64,000 nucleotides of DNA from an uncultured Opitutales bacterium (GTDB lineage Bacteria; Verrucomicrobiota; Verrucomicrobiia; Opitutales; Intestinicryptomonadaceae). The stretch is from NCBI GenBank assembly GCA_900545705.1, contig URAK01000010.1, positions 30,680 to 94,679 of the forward strand. The letters are read 5' to 3'. The notes below the pieces were generated by a model that was given only the letters and a program-made list of their open reading frames with translations, was not told the origin of the DNA and searched no databases. Shown here piece after piece: positions 37,146 through 46,344 of this stretch. Both the position numbers and the translations under genes were made by a program. Each line of letters opens with the position of its first letter. The first letter of the stretch is position 1.

Positions 37146-38498
37146 CTAACATCCTATTTCCCTCAATATTCCGTCGCCCTTCATGTCGCCTTCGTTATCC
37201 TCGAGAAGCCCGACAGTCTCCCCTTGCGGAGTGCGCAAAACTGCGTCCGAGGGAATCCCGAGGCGCGAGTATATCGAGCCTATTAGGTCGCACGGCGATA
37301 CCGGACGCTCAACGACTTTTTCAGCCTTGTCGTCGGTCTTGCCGACTACCTTACCGCCGTCAAATCCACCGCCTGCAAGCATCATCGAAAACGCGTCGCC
37401 CCAATGTCCTCTGCCGCCTGAGTACGGAGCTTCCCACTGTATGCGCGGCGTACGTCCGAACTCCCCGCTCCACCAGATTATTGTCGAGTCGAAAAGCCCG
37501 CGCTCGCGCAGATCGGCTATGAGGGCCGCCACTGCCCTGTCGGTTTGCGGCATGAGCTTGCGCATTTCCTGAAAATGGCTTTTGTGGGTGTCCCAGCCGG
37601 GATAGTTTATCGTAACATACGGAACTCCGCTCTCCACGAGCTTGCGCGCGACGAGGCACGAGCACCCAAACTTGTTCCGCCCGTAGGCGTCGCGAACTTT
37701 GTCGCTTTCGGTTGTGACGTCGAAAATCTTACCGGCGTCGCCGAGTATCAAATTATACGCCTGTTCCACCGCAAGCTCCGACTGCTTTAAATATCCGCTT
37801 GAAGCGAGCGATTTTTTGAAAGTGCCGAGATCGTCGAGCAGTTTTCGGCGCGACTCTTGGCGGGCGCGCGTTATTCCTCGGGCAACTATCCCCTCAACCT
37901 CAAACGGAATGGACGACGGATTCCCGCCCGTTGCAAAGGGCTTATATTTTGCCCCCAGAAATCCCGCTTCCGAAAAGCGCCCTTGCGGCTCCGTCAATAC
38001 TATATACGGCGGAATGGTTCCCTTGTAGCCGGCGTCCACGCCCTTAAATTTTGAAACCACAGCCCCTGCGCAGGGATATACATACCTGCCGGGCATGCGC
38101 CCCGTCTGAACAAGGTACGAGCCGGTTTCGTGCGCATTTTGAAAATGCCTTACAGAGCGTATTACAGAATATGTATCAGCGCATTTGGCAAGTTCAGGCA
38201 TAAGCTCGCATATTTTCAAGCCGTCGACATTCGTGCTTATCGGCGACGAAAGCTGCCCGCAATAATCGTACCCAGCCTCCGGCTTTGGGTCCCAAGTCTC
38301 TATTTGCGACGGGCCTCCCCAAAACCAAATCTGTATCACAGACTTCGCAAACGGCTTTTTCGGTGAGGCGGGTTTCGCGGCTTCTTTCGGGGCCGCCTGT
38401 TCAACGGAAAATCCGCGCGCACCCAATCCAAAAAGCGCGCCGGCCGCGCCGGCCGCCTTCAAAAAATCTCTTCTGCCCAATGACTTTTTAGAGTCCAT
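37146..38498 (-). CDS. DUF1501 protein, Tat-exported, alkaline-phosphatase/sulfatase-like fold
   Basis: 450 residues. A twin-arginine signal (GRRDFLKAAGAAGALFGL) opens the protein, implying folded export. DUF1501 landmarks follow: VIQIWFWGGPSQIETWDPKPEAG, SVRHFQNAHETGSY, GWDTHKSHF, and WWSGEFGRTP with the late metal-site-like HWGDAFSMMLAGGG. A perfect AGGAGG lies 6 nt before the ATG. The family co-occurs with DUF1549/DUF1553 proteins, as here, and its reaction is unknown. It overlaps the next gene's possible start. Confidence 0.88.
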   Translation of the reverse strand: MDSKKSLGRRDFLKAAGAAGALFGLGARGFSVEQAAPKEAAKPASPKKPFAKSVIQIWFWGGPSQIETWDPKPEAGYDYCGQLSSPISTNVDGLKICELMPELAKCADTYSVIRSVRHFQNAHETGSYLVQTGRMPGRYVYPCAGAVVSKFKGVDAGYKGTIPPYIVLTEPQGRFSEAGFLGAKYKPFATGGNPSSIPFEVEGIVARGITRARQESRRKLLDDLGTFKKSLASSGYLKQSELAVEQAYNLILGDAGKIFDVTTESDKVRDAYGRNKFGCSCLVARKLVESGVPYVTINYPGWDTHKSHFQEMRKLMPQTDRAVAALIADLRERGLFDSTIIWWSGEFGRTPRIQWEAPYSGGRGHWGDAFSMMLAGGGFDGGKVVGKTDDKAEKVVERPVSPCDLIGSIYSRLGIPSDAVLRTPQGETVGLLEDNEGDMKGDGILREIGC

Positions 38499-38506
38499 AT
38501 ATCCTC

Positions 38507-40492
38507 CTAATGCCTGTTGGAAAATTCGTCCGAATTAAAAAGAGCCCACATGGTGTCAATCATCGCCTCCCATTGCCTAAACTGCTTTCCCTCCGGCTTG
38601 TATTGTTCAAACTCCTTCAATTCAGCGCTCGTTGGGCGGCGCGAGAGTATGTTTGTGTACAAACTGTATACGCCCTTCTTGTACGGCATTACAAAAAACC
38701 TTCTGCTAAATTTAGAATACGATATTTTTCTCAATATCTGCGACGAATTCAACATGTGCAGCTTTTGCGACGCCGACGGGGCGTTTACGCGCTCGTCCGC
38801 GTATCCGGTGTCGCGCGGGGACTTGCCGAATAATTCGAGAAACGAAGTCGTCACGCTTCCGTCGGGAAGGTCAGCCGCCGCGGAATAATCGGGCATTGTC
38901 GTGTACGGTTCGGGGGTCGTGCTCGAATATATCTCGGTCGTTCCGGTTATGGAACATACGGTGTCTATCAAAATTTCGGCGTCGAGACGGCGGACGGGGT
39001 ATACGGCAAAATTTTTAGCCGCGGCCTCGGGATTGTTTGAAGGCTCAGGGATAAAAGACTGAGAGTACGCCTCTGACAGCACAATCGTGCGAATTAACCC
39101 GCGGATATCGAATCCCGAACGTTCAAACTTCTCCGCAAGCGTTTCCAACAAGCGCGCCGACACAGGCCTGTTCCCCGAAAAAAACATGTCGTCCACGGGC
39201 GAAACTATCGGTGTTCCGAAAATCCAAGTCCATATCCTGTTTGCAAACGCCTTTGAAAAATAAGGATTTCCCCTCTTGGTAAGCCATTCTGCAAAGCCCG
39301 CGCGAACCGACATATCTGCGGGGAATACCGCCGCCGATCCGTCTGGGAATACGGACACAAACGGCGCGCGCTTTGAAGGGTCGTCGAAGACAATTTCCTC
39401 TTTCCACTCCTTTGTGGACTTGTATCCCACGCGCGAGAAAAACGACGCCAAAGCCTTTCGCCTCTCCTCAGGAATTTTGTCATACCGCGCGCACATAAAA
39501 GTAAGGGCAACACACGAAGCTGTGGATTCGGGAGTGCGCGACTGCATCGCCCTCAGAAAGTTCACCTCCCCTACCCTGAAATTGCTGCCGCTCGACGACA
39601 GCATTCTGCGCGCCATTTCGTCCCACCCCAGGCCGTCGGAGAGGGATTTGCGGATAAAGCGCGTGTACGCCTGCGCTGCATTCGGCCATAAGTTTATAGG
39701 AAACTCAGCCTTGATTCTCAGAATATCGCCGAGCCTCAAAGACATGTAGTTTACAAATTCGTCCGACGCCAAAAGTTCGTCCACGAGCTTCTCGCGCTTG
39801 TCGGGAGATTCATCGTCCAAAAATGCTTCGAGCCTTTCCGGGCTGGGTATCCTCCCGGTTAAATCGAGGGTAGCCCTTCTAATAAAAACGGAGTCCGAAC
39901 ATCTCTTTGCGGGCTTTATGCCGAGCGATTTAAAGTGCGCGGCAAGGGCTATGTCCACCGGGTTTTTCGAGCCTTGAAAGTTTATTTCGCCGTCCTCGTA
40001 CGGATTGGCGGGGGAAAATTTTATTTCGGGCGGCTTTCTTTTTGAGCGGGTGGGCTCGCGCACGGGAGCTACTTGGGACGCCGATTTTTTTGTCTGACGG
40101 ACAATTTTCTTTTCTTCGGATAATCTCTTTAAATTTTGCCCTTTTTTAGCGGCAGAATCTGTACCCTTTTTCAAGGCCTCCGATGCCTGCCGATTTTCCT
40201 TGCCCAAGTTTTTAGCGGCGGAATTTTTTTGAACGGTTTTCGAGCCCGACATTTGCGCGGCATTTCCCCGACTTTGGGCGCCTTTGGACGGCCCGCCGGC
40301 TCCGCTCCCCTCCGTCCCGCCAGTCGGTTTTTCTGATTTAACTTCCATTGCGGCGGCGGCCGCAGCGCCGCGCTCCGTTGAGCCGCTCCCAAACACCGTC
40401 GGGCAGGACAAAATTGCTGCCGCCGCGCATAAATTGTATATGAGCGCCACGCCCGCCTTAGAAAAATATTTTTCAAAAAAATTCTTCCCCAT
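38507..40492 (-). CDS. DUF1549/DUF1553 protein, exported
   Basis: 661 residues from the ATG at 40492, preferred because GGGGAAG stands 7 nt upstream and a signal-like segment follows (AGVALIYNLCAAAAILSCP). Residues about 45-170 are low-complexity, rich in Lys, Ser, Ala and Gly. Then DUF1549 (FIRRATLDLTGRIPSPERLEAFL, then LRLGDILRIK) and DUF1553 (NPYFSKAFANRIWTWIFG, PVRRLDAEILID, NSSQILRK). Many homologues carry a cytochrome c domain; no CxxCH is present here. First gene of the operon, 8 nt before the DUF1501 gene. Confidence 0.87.
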   Translation of the reverse strand: MGKNFFEKYFSKAGVALIYNLCAAAAILSCPTVFGSGSTERGAAAAAAMEVKSEKPTGGTEGSGAGGPSKGAQSRGNAAQMSGSKTVQKNSAAKNLGKENRQASEALKKGTDSAAKKGQNLKRLSEEKKIVRQTKKSASQVAPVREPTRSKRKPPEIKFSPANPYEDGEINFQGSKNPVDIALAAHFKSLGIKPAKRCSDSVFIRRATLDLTGRIPSPERLEAFLDDESPDKREKLVDELLASDEFVNYMSLRLGDILRIKAEFPINLWPNAAQAYTRFIRKSLSDGLGWDEMARRMLSSSGSNFRVGEVNFLRAMQSRTPESTASCVALTFMCARYDKIPEERRKALASFFSRVGYKSTKEWKEEIVFDDPSKRAPFVSVFPDGSAAVFPADMSVRAGFAEWLTKRGNPYFSKAFANRIWTWIFGTPIVSPVDDMFFSGNRPVSARLLETLAEKFERSGFDIRGLIRTIVLSEAYSQSFIPEPSNNPEAAAKNFAVYPVRRLDAEILIDTVCSITGTTEIYSSTTPEPYTTMPDYSAAADLPDGSVTTSFLELFGKSPRDTGYADERVNAPSASQKLHMLNSSQILRKISYSKFSRRFFVMPYKKGVYSLYTNILSRRPTSAELKEFEQYKPEGKQFRQWEAMIDTMWALFNSDEFSNRH

Positions 40493-40616
40493 ACGAAAGC
40501 TTCCCCGCAATTTCAAAAAAATAGTTAAAAATTTTGAACTCGACAAGACTTTTTTATATCTTAATTCTCGTAATTGACATATAAAAACATAAATATATTA
40601 TACATTTTCGCCGACA

Positions 40617-41870
40617 ATGAGCCAATTTGAAAAAGAACTCCTGAAAAGATTGGATTCCTATAAATCAGCCAATCTCATAGACGCCGCCAGCGAAAAAAAA
40701 CTGAGGGAAGCCCTCCAAGATAAAATTTGCGAAGAATCGCGTATAACCCGCAATTTGCTGTATATACTCGGGATTATATTAGTTTTTACGGCATGTTGCG
40801 TTTGGGTATACCACAACTGGGAATATTTCCATGAGCGCGTCAGGGAAACCATGGCATTTGTGCCGCTTGCCATATCGGCAGTCCTCGGAATCTTCGCAAT
40901 AAAAAAGGATTTTCCGCAATTCTGGAAAGAAGCCTCGGCAATGCTAAATATCGCGGGAGTGTGGGTAATGATTACAAGTATTGGGCATCTTTACAACATA
41001 CAGCCGGATACCGCGCATTTTTGCCTGAGCGTAATTTGCCTTTCCTTTTTGACAGTGCCCATATTCCGTTCGGGCTCGGCGATAGTGGCGCTGTGCATAC
41101 TTAACATATTTTATACCGCGAATTGCCCGGAATCGGAATTTATCGTTGCGGTTGCTATATACGCAGCGTTGGCCGCGTTTGCGTATAAGTTCAGAGACGG
41201 CAATAGCGTTTTAAGGAATATCGTGCTGGTTTTTGTATGCATGGTATCGGCGGTATCCATTTCGTGCGTGGCCGCGCACAATATTTTAAGCATTGTTTTA
41301 GTTGCGGGATTCTCGGGAATATTCTTCGCGGCGTCCGCTTCCAAGAAATTTTCCGGTACTGGCATTTTCAACAACCCTTACGCCGGCGCGGGATTTTTTC
41401 TCTTGATATTTTTAATGTCCGGAGGCGCGTCGAAAGGCATTATCAACGACATTATCAACCACACCGCCATCTCCGCATTTTTCCCTGCCTTCTGGACCCT
41501 CTGCGCAGTTTACGCATTCTCGCTCTTCCGCGCGTTCCGAAATCCGCGCAGGGAAAACGCGGCAATCTGCCTTTCGATAGTGTTTCCCGCATTTGCCACA
41601 GTTTTATTGCTGAAAAATTTCTGGGCAGTCACCGCTGTCTTGAACGGCGCGATTTTCGCATCTTCAGCGGCTTTTTTAATATCGGGAATTTTAAAAAAGA
41701 AGCTGATAATGTCGAATATCGGGGCGATTTTAATTCTATTTCAATGCGTATCGCGCATTTTTGATTCGCAAACGGACGTCGGGATAAGGGCGGTGGCAAT
41801 CGCCGCGGCCGGCGTTTTGCTCGCAATTCTAAACATGATTCTAAACAGGAAAATATCGCGTGAAAATTAA
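40617..41870 (+). CDS. DUF2157 integral membrane protein
   Basis: 417 residues. A short cytoplasmic start (1-44, SQFEKELLKRLDSYKSANLID, the DUF2157 opening) is followed by about twelve hydrophobic segments (from NLLYILGIILVFTACCVWVYHNW to VAIAAAGVLLAILNMIL). Function unknown. It overlaps the next gene by 11 nt, so the two products are probably partners. Divergent from the DUF1549 operon. Confidence 0.8.
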   Translation: MSQFEKELLKRLDSYKSANLIDAASEKKLREALQDKICEESRITRNLLYILGIILVFTACCVWVYHNWEYFHERVRETMAFVPLAISAVLGIFAIKKDFPQFWKEASAMLNIAGVWVMITSIGHLYNIQPDTAHFCLSVICLSFLTVPIFRSGSAIVALCILNIFYTANCPESEFIVAVAIYAALAAFAYKFRDGNSVLRNIVLVFVCMVSAVSISCVAAHNILSIVLVAGFSGIFFAASASKKFSGTGIFNNPYAGAGFFLLIFLMSGGASKGIINDIINHTAISAFFPAFWTLCAVYAFSLFRAFRNPRRENAAICLSIVFPAFATVLLLKNFWAVTAVLNGAIFASSAAFLISGILKKKLIMSNIGAILILFQCVSRIFDSQTDVGIRAVAIAAAGVLLAILNMILNRKISREN

Positions 41871-42555
41871 GAGTTTTTTTAAAGAGAGCGCCACATTGTG
41901 GTACGTCGGCCTGCTAACAGTCCAATTCTGCGCGGGGCTCGTATTCGCCCTCGACGCCGAGCGCATTCACGACACCGGCAAAGAGATAAAATTGCCGGTG
42001 GAGTCAATGTGGCCAAATTCCTCGAACGATTCAGTCATATATATTACATGCGCACCGGTTAAAATTCCCTACGCCCAGGGCGCAAATCCGCAAATCGACG
42101 CATTCGTAAAAAACAAAGACATGCCTTATTGGAAAAAAACGATTGTAGATGTAGAATTTAGAAAGGGCGCCGACGGCTTATGGGCCCCCGCGGCTTACGG
42201 CAAAAATGCCGATGAAAAAAAAGGAACGGTATTTGAGCTTAAGTTGTCGGATATTTTATTCCAGAAATACGAAGGTGGAAAGACTGTCGAAATAAATCCG
42301 CCAATCGCACTATTCAATTTGGGAAGAATCAATTACCATACTGCCGTATTCGACAAAACCAAACTGCAAAAATACATATCCGACGCCCGCAATAAAAATG
42401 TGCCTATGTCACTGTCGTTGCGGCAGGATCACGGAATGCTTGCGGTATCGGAAGTTTATATAGGCGAAACCCCAGTCGAAGAAATAATAGAGCGGGAAAT
42501 TTTGGAGAAAACTCCGCCGCAAAAAGAAACCATCGAGGTTAAAGACGCGCGCTGA
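41860..42555 (+). CDS. Membrane-anchored partner of the DUF2157 protein
   Basis: 231 residues from a GTG start with AGGA upstream, overlapping the DUF2157 gene by 11 nt. One N-terminal hydrophobic helix (about 13-31, WYVGLLTVQFCAGLVFAL) anchors an extracytoplasmic beta-rich domain. DUF2157 genes are commonly followed by a GDYXXLXY-motif protein; that motif is not seen here, so this is either a divergent member or another family. Function unknown. Confidence 0.7.
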   Translation: MKIKSFFKESATLWYVGLLTVQFCAGLVFALDAERIHDTGKEIKLPVESMWPNSSNDSVIYITCAPVKIPYAQGANPQIDAFVKNKDMPYWKKTIVDVEFRKGADGLWAPAAYGKNADEKKGTVFELKLSDILFQKYEGGKTVEINPPIALFNLGRINYHTAVFDKTKLQKYISDARNKNVPMSLSLRQDHGMLAVSEVYIGETPVEEIIEREILEKTPPQKETIEVKDAR

Positions 42556-43035
42556 CCTTGCGCGCAATGCGGCGCAATGCAGCGTCGATACGCGCGGCGC
42601 GCCAAAATTGCGCGCTACGCGACCGCCGATACAGAAATCCCGCAATAAAAAAAAGTCACGCAATTAAAAAATATTATACCCTCCTTGGACGTCAAAAAAA
42701 CTTCTGTATTCCCGCGAAAAACAAAAATCCCCCCACGCCGTCCCAAAGAATAAAAATTTTTTTGCACTAAAACCTAAATTTTTTTCGGTTTCAAATATTA
42801 TCCAACTAACGGCATTGCATTTCTATAAATGGCAATTTGAATCCGCCCGAAATGCCGCAGTGAATAAAGGATTTTGAAAAATTTTTATTAAAGAATTTTC
42901 CGCAGTAAATAACTCTAAAATTTTAAATATTGCATCAAGCAATCCCCCGCCCGCCGACTACAAAAAAAATTTGCGCGGCGAATGCATTGCAAGATATTCG
43001 ACGAAATTCGACGGAAGAATTCTAACGTTTTTATT
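42556..43035. other. Gene-free gap between convergent genes
   Basis: 480 nt. The left third is rich in short GCGC palindromes (TTGCGCGCAA, CGCGCGGCGCGCC); the remainder is AT-rich. No terminator with a good T-run and no gene I can support. Confidence 0.4.
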
Positions 43036-43665
43036 TTACCGTTTTTCCGCGCCGTTTCGAGAGGAAGAGTCTTTTGCGCTCTTTGAAATCGCCCGCTTCA
43101 ACGAAAAGAAAGTCTTCAACAACAGGGTGCAATCCTCTTCGAGAACGCCGCTATGAACAATCAAAGAATGGTTGAGGGTCGGGAGATCGTGGAATTTCAT
43201 CGCTCCCCCCAAAAAGCCCATTTTAGGATCGGAAACCGCATAGACGACTCTCTTTAAGCGGCTCATCACGCAGGCGCCGGCACACATCGGGCAAGGTTCT
43301 TTAGTCACGTACAAAGTCGCCCCGGAAAGCCTCCAATCTTCGCACTTGGCAGCGGCCTGGGTGATTGCTATAATCTCCGCATGCGCCGTCGGGTCGCGCG
43401 AGCTTTCAACAGAATTGTGCGCCTGCGCCACAACTTCCCCTCCCAGCTCTATGACAGCCCCAATCGGGACCTCGCCGCAGCTCCACGCCTTCAATGCCTG
43501 GTTGTACGCAAGCTTCATAAAAAATTCGTCGCCGCGGTTCAAGTATGACGGGCGCATCGGCTCGAAAGGGCATTCCGGGAAGCTCTTGCGCGGCGCCGAT
43601 AACAATCCGGAATATTCGGAATCATCAAAGCCCGCGCTAGTTTCGCAATTTTTAAAGTTTTCCAT
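43036..43665 (-). CDS. tadA: tRNA-specific adenosine deaminase
   Basis: Converts A34 to inosine in tRNA-Arg(ACG). 209 residues from the ATG at 43665; upstream codons are hydrophobic and overlap the infA control region. Zinc/catalytic motifs are TAHAEIIAI (His, Glu) and PCPMCAGA (two Cys). An N-terminal extension of about 40 residues precedes the deaminase domain and a basic tail follows it. Divergent from infA with 71 nt between them. Confidence 0.93.
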   Translation of the reverse strand: MENFKNCETSAGFDDSEYSGLLSAPRKSFPECPFEPMRPSYLNRGDEFFMKLAYNQALKAWSCGEVPIGAVIELGGEVVAQAHNSVESSRDPTAHAEIIAITQAAAKCEDWRLSGATLYVTKEPCPMCAGACVMSRLKRVVYAVSDPKMGFLGGAMKFHDLPTLNHSLIVHSGVLEEDCTLLLKTFFSLKRAISKSAKDSSSRNGAEKR

Positions 43666-43736
43666 TATTTTAATGTTGACTAATAGAATCATATAAACAC
43701 AAATTGTCAACTTTCATACTGCAAAACAAACAAAGC

Positions 43737-44000
43737 ATGTCAGATTCCGTAGAAGTCGAAGGAAAAGTCGTAGCCGTTCTGCCCGGCACTATGTTTCGGG
43801 TGGAGATACTCAATGGTCATCAGGTGCTCGCCCACATATCGGGCAAGCTCCGCAAGAATTTTATTAAGCTCACGGTGGGCGACAGGGTCAAAATGGAAAT
43901 GACCCCTCAAGACATCGAAAAAGCGCGCATCGTATACAGGCTAAAAAACAACGACGCCCCGAGGCCTGTCCCCAGAAGAAGCTTCGGCCCGCGCCACTAA
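43737..44000 (+). CDS. infA: Translation initiation factor IF-1
   Basis: 87 residues from MSDSVEVEGKVV at 43737. The S1-like OB fold is complete (LPGTMFRVEILNGHQVLAHISGKLRKNFIKL, VGDRVKMEMTP). It ends with an unusual Pro/Arg-rich extension of about 15 residues (APRPVPRRSFGPRH), making it longer than the usual 71-72. Only 8 nt precede the downstream permease. Confidence 0.96.
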   Translation: MSDSVEVEGKVVAVLPGTMFRVEILNGHQVLAHISGKLRKNFIKLTVGDRVKMEMTPQDIEKARIVYRLKNNDAPRPVPRRSFGPRH

Positions 44001-44008
44001 TTCAAACA

Positions 44009-45016
44009 ATGGCAATGTCTCATAAAACCGGAAAAGTCGCGCTGGTTTCGGCTTTTTTGGTTTTGCTTTTTTTTGCCTCTGCCGCAGCGTCTTTATCATG
44101 TTCAAACGGCGCTTTTGACTTTGCAGGACTCTGCGACTGCGTTTTCGGCTCGCCGGAAGAATCCGCAAAGCTAATATTGCTACAAATACGCCTACCCCGC
44201 CTCGCCGCCGGCATTCTCTCCGGAGCGTGCCTTGCAATGGCAGGCTGCTGCATGCAAAGCCTTTTTAGAAATCCGCTCGCCGACCCTTCCATACTCGGCG
44301 TGTCCTCGGGGGCGGCGCTCGGAGCGGTTGTGGCAATGTCGTTTTTTGCGTACCCGTTCGCGCTAGAATCGTGCGCGCTTATCGGAGGGCTTGCCGCGGC
44401 TTTCGCCGTATACAAACTCGGCTCATTCGGCGGAAGAGTATCCGCGTTTTCTACGCTTTTGTCGGGAATTGCGGTAAACGCTTTTTGCGGAGCGCTAGTC
44501 GGATTTTTTATGTACTCCGCGCGCGACGTGGGGCTGAGAGGATATGTATTCTGGTCGCTCGGCTCGCTCGACAGGTGCGGCTGGGGCGAAATTGCAGCCG
44601 CCGCGTGCGCAATGGCTGCCGCATGCGCAGTAATGGCAATTTGCGCAAACGCCCTAAACTTGATGGCGCTCGGACGCCAGCAGGCTTTCCACTCAGGCGC
44701 AAATATCCGAGCCATTTGGGTCGCCGCTGGGGGGGCCGCAGCCCTCGCGACGTCTGCGAGCGTCGCAATTTGCGGTATTATTGGGTTTGTCGGGCTTGTC
44801 GTCCCCCACATAATAAGATCCGCCGTCGGCCCCGACAACCGGATACTGCTGCCGCTTTCGGCTATTGGGGGAGCCACGCTTCTCGTGCTCGCCGACACTG
44901 CCGCCCGTCTGTGGTCGCCCGCCGACCCTGTTCCGATAGGCGTCGTGACGGCATTTTTGGGCGCTCCGTTTTTTCTTGCGCTGTTGAAGCGCAGTGGGGA
45001 ATCCGACAATGATTGA
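44009..45016 (+). CDS. FecCD/BtuC-family ABC transporter permease (heme or siderophore)
   Basis: 335 residues with about ten transmembrane helices and the family motifs RLPRLAAGILSGACLAMAGCCMQSLFRNPLADPSILGVSSGAALGAV and GFVGLVVPHIIR. This is the inner-membrane channel for Fe(III)-siderophore, heme or cobalamin uptake. Its end overlaps the ATPase gene by 8 nt. No binding protein or TonB receptor is near, so those must be elsewhere. Confidence 0.92.
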   Translation: MAMSHKTGKVALVSAFLVLLFFASAAASLSCSNGAFDFAGLCDCVFGSPEESAKLILLQIRLPRLAAGILSGACLAMAGCCMQSLFRNPLADPSILGVSSGAALGAVVAMSFFAYPFALESCALIGGLAAAFAVYKLGSFGGRVSAFSTLLSGIAVNAFCGALVGFFMYSARDVGLRGYVFWSLGSLDRCGWGEIAAAACAMAAACAVMAICANALNLMALGRQQAFHSGANIRAIWVAAGGAAALATSASVAICGIIGFVGLVVPHIIRSAVGPDNRILLPLSAIGGATLLVLADTAARLWSPADPVPIGVVTAFLGAPFFLALLKRSGESDND

Positions 45017-45782
45017 GGCAAAAAACATTTCCTTCTCGTACGGCGGCCGCCAAGCGCTGTCGGAAATCTGCGCAAAATTTGGCGACGGAGAATTTACCGC
45101 AATTCTCGGCGCAAACGGCGCGGGAAAATCAACTCTTTTAAAACTGCTCAGCGGATGGCTTGCACCGTGCGTTGGCGAAATTACTTACGGCGGCCAAAAC
45201 ATAAAAAATTTTGGCGCGCGCGAGCTTGCCGGGAAACGTGCGGTGCTCGAACAGGAATGCACGCTTGACTTTGAATATACCGTCGGGCAAATAGTTGGAA
45301 TGGGCGGATTTTCAGGAGGCCTATTCGGTGCGCAAGCCCTGCCCGAAACCGTAAGCGAAGCCCTCACGGCAGCCGGCTTGGAGGGATTTGAAAACAGGAT
45401 ATACTCCCGACTTTCCGGAGGGGAAAAGCGGAGAACCCAGCTTGCGCGCGCCCTTTGCCAGTTGGGCGACGCCCCGCAAGGCAAGGCGCTGCTGCTCGAC
45501 GAACCCGCCGCCTCGCTCGACCCGCGAGCCGCGCACGCGGCGATGAAAGCGGCAGCCTCTGCCGCCGAGAAAGGGGCGTGCGTCATCGCCGTTCTCCACG
45601 ACCCCAACCTCGCATTCGACTATTGCGGGCGCGCGATACTCTTAAAGCAGGGCAAAATTTACGCCTCTGGCAAAACCGAAGAGGCCCTATCAAGCGAAAA
45701 TCTATCGGCCGCTTATTCGCACCGATGCGAAGTCTTCGACTCTCCCTTTGGCAAAACCGCAAGATTCCCCAAATTTGCGTAA
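45009..45782 (+). CDS. ABC transporter ATPase, HmuV/FecE-like
   Basis: 257 residues from MIEAKNISFSYGG. Walker A GANGAGKST, signature RLSGGEKRRTQLARAL, Walker B LLLDEPAASLDP and the switch histidine in VLHDPN are all intact. The short form and the presence of a FecCD permease fit heme- or siderophore-uptake ATPases. Start placed at 45009 (overlap ATGATTGA with the permease). Confidence 0.9.
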   Translation: MIEAKNISFSYGGRQALSEICAKFGDGEFTAILGANGAGKSTLLKLLSGWLAPCVGEITYGGQNIKNFGARELAGKRAVLEQECTLDFEYTVGQIVGMGGFSGGLFGAQALPETVSEALTAAGLEGFENRIYSRLSGGEKRRTQLARALCQLGDAPQGKALLLDEPAASLDPRAAHAAMKAAASAAEKGACVIAVLHDPNLAFDYCGRAILLKQGKIYASGKTEEALSSENLSAAYSHRCEVFDSPFGKTARFPKFA

Positions 45783-45838
45783 AATTCAAACAGTTGACAA
45801 AAACCCGCCGATATGGTTCTTTATAGAGTGTGAATAAT

Positions 45839-46342
45839 ATGCAGAGGCTACATTCATACTGGCGCATGCCGTATATAGAGGCGCCCAAACCGCGCGACGA
45901 CACCGGCAAAAGCGGAGGAAACCCGTTTATCGAAATGGCGAAGTCCGACGACTTCGCCAAATTCCATATACTCTGGAAGGGCAAGTACTCTTTTATTGTG
46001 ATGAATAAATTTCCGTACAACTGCGGGCATCTGCTCGTTCTTCCGCTGCGGGAAATAGGCGACATTGAATTGCTTGAAGGCGACGAAAAAACGGAGTTTT
46101 TCGACTCAATAATACGCGCCAAACGCATTCTGCGCGAGGCTCTCAACCCGGACGCCTTCAACGTTGGATTCAATCTCGGGGCGAAGGCGGGAGCCGGCAT
46201 TCCGCAGCACTTGCACTGCCACGTTGTGCCCAGATGGGACGGCGACACTAACTTTATGCCCGTCATATCCGACACGCGCGTGCTTCCGCAATCGCTCGAC
46301 ACACTGTGGGTAAAGCTGAAAAAATTTGCCGATAAAATATAA
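45839..46342 (+). CDS. HIT-family hydrolase/transferase
   Basis: 167 residues from the ATG at 45839 (a GTG at 45830 adds three residues). HIT triad HLHCHVVPRW is complete; the preceding NCGHLLVLPLRE block is also typical. The length and the N-terminal LHSYWRMPYIE segment resemble the diadenosine tetraphosphate phosphorylase-like branch rather than the short Hint group. It breaks down or transfers nucleotidyl groups; exact substrate unknown. Followed by phoH after 2 nt. Confidence 0.88.
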   Translation: MQRLHSYWRMPYIEAPKPRDDTGKSGGNPFIEMAKSDDFAKFHILWKGKYSFIVMNKFPYNCGHLLVLPLREIGDIELLEGDEKTEFFDSIIRAKRILREALNPDAFNVGFNLGAKAGAGIPQHLHCHVVPRWDGDTNFMPVISDTRVLPQSLDTLWVKLKKFADKI

Positions 46343-46344
46343 CA

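Noticed and set aside
44020..45075. 351-codon minus-strand frame opposite the FecCD permease
   Set aside because: A shadow frame opposite a real GC-rich membrane protein gene; Pro/Ala/Arg-rich without family motifs, while the plus-strand frame has clear transporter motifs.
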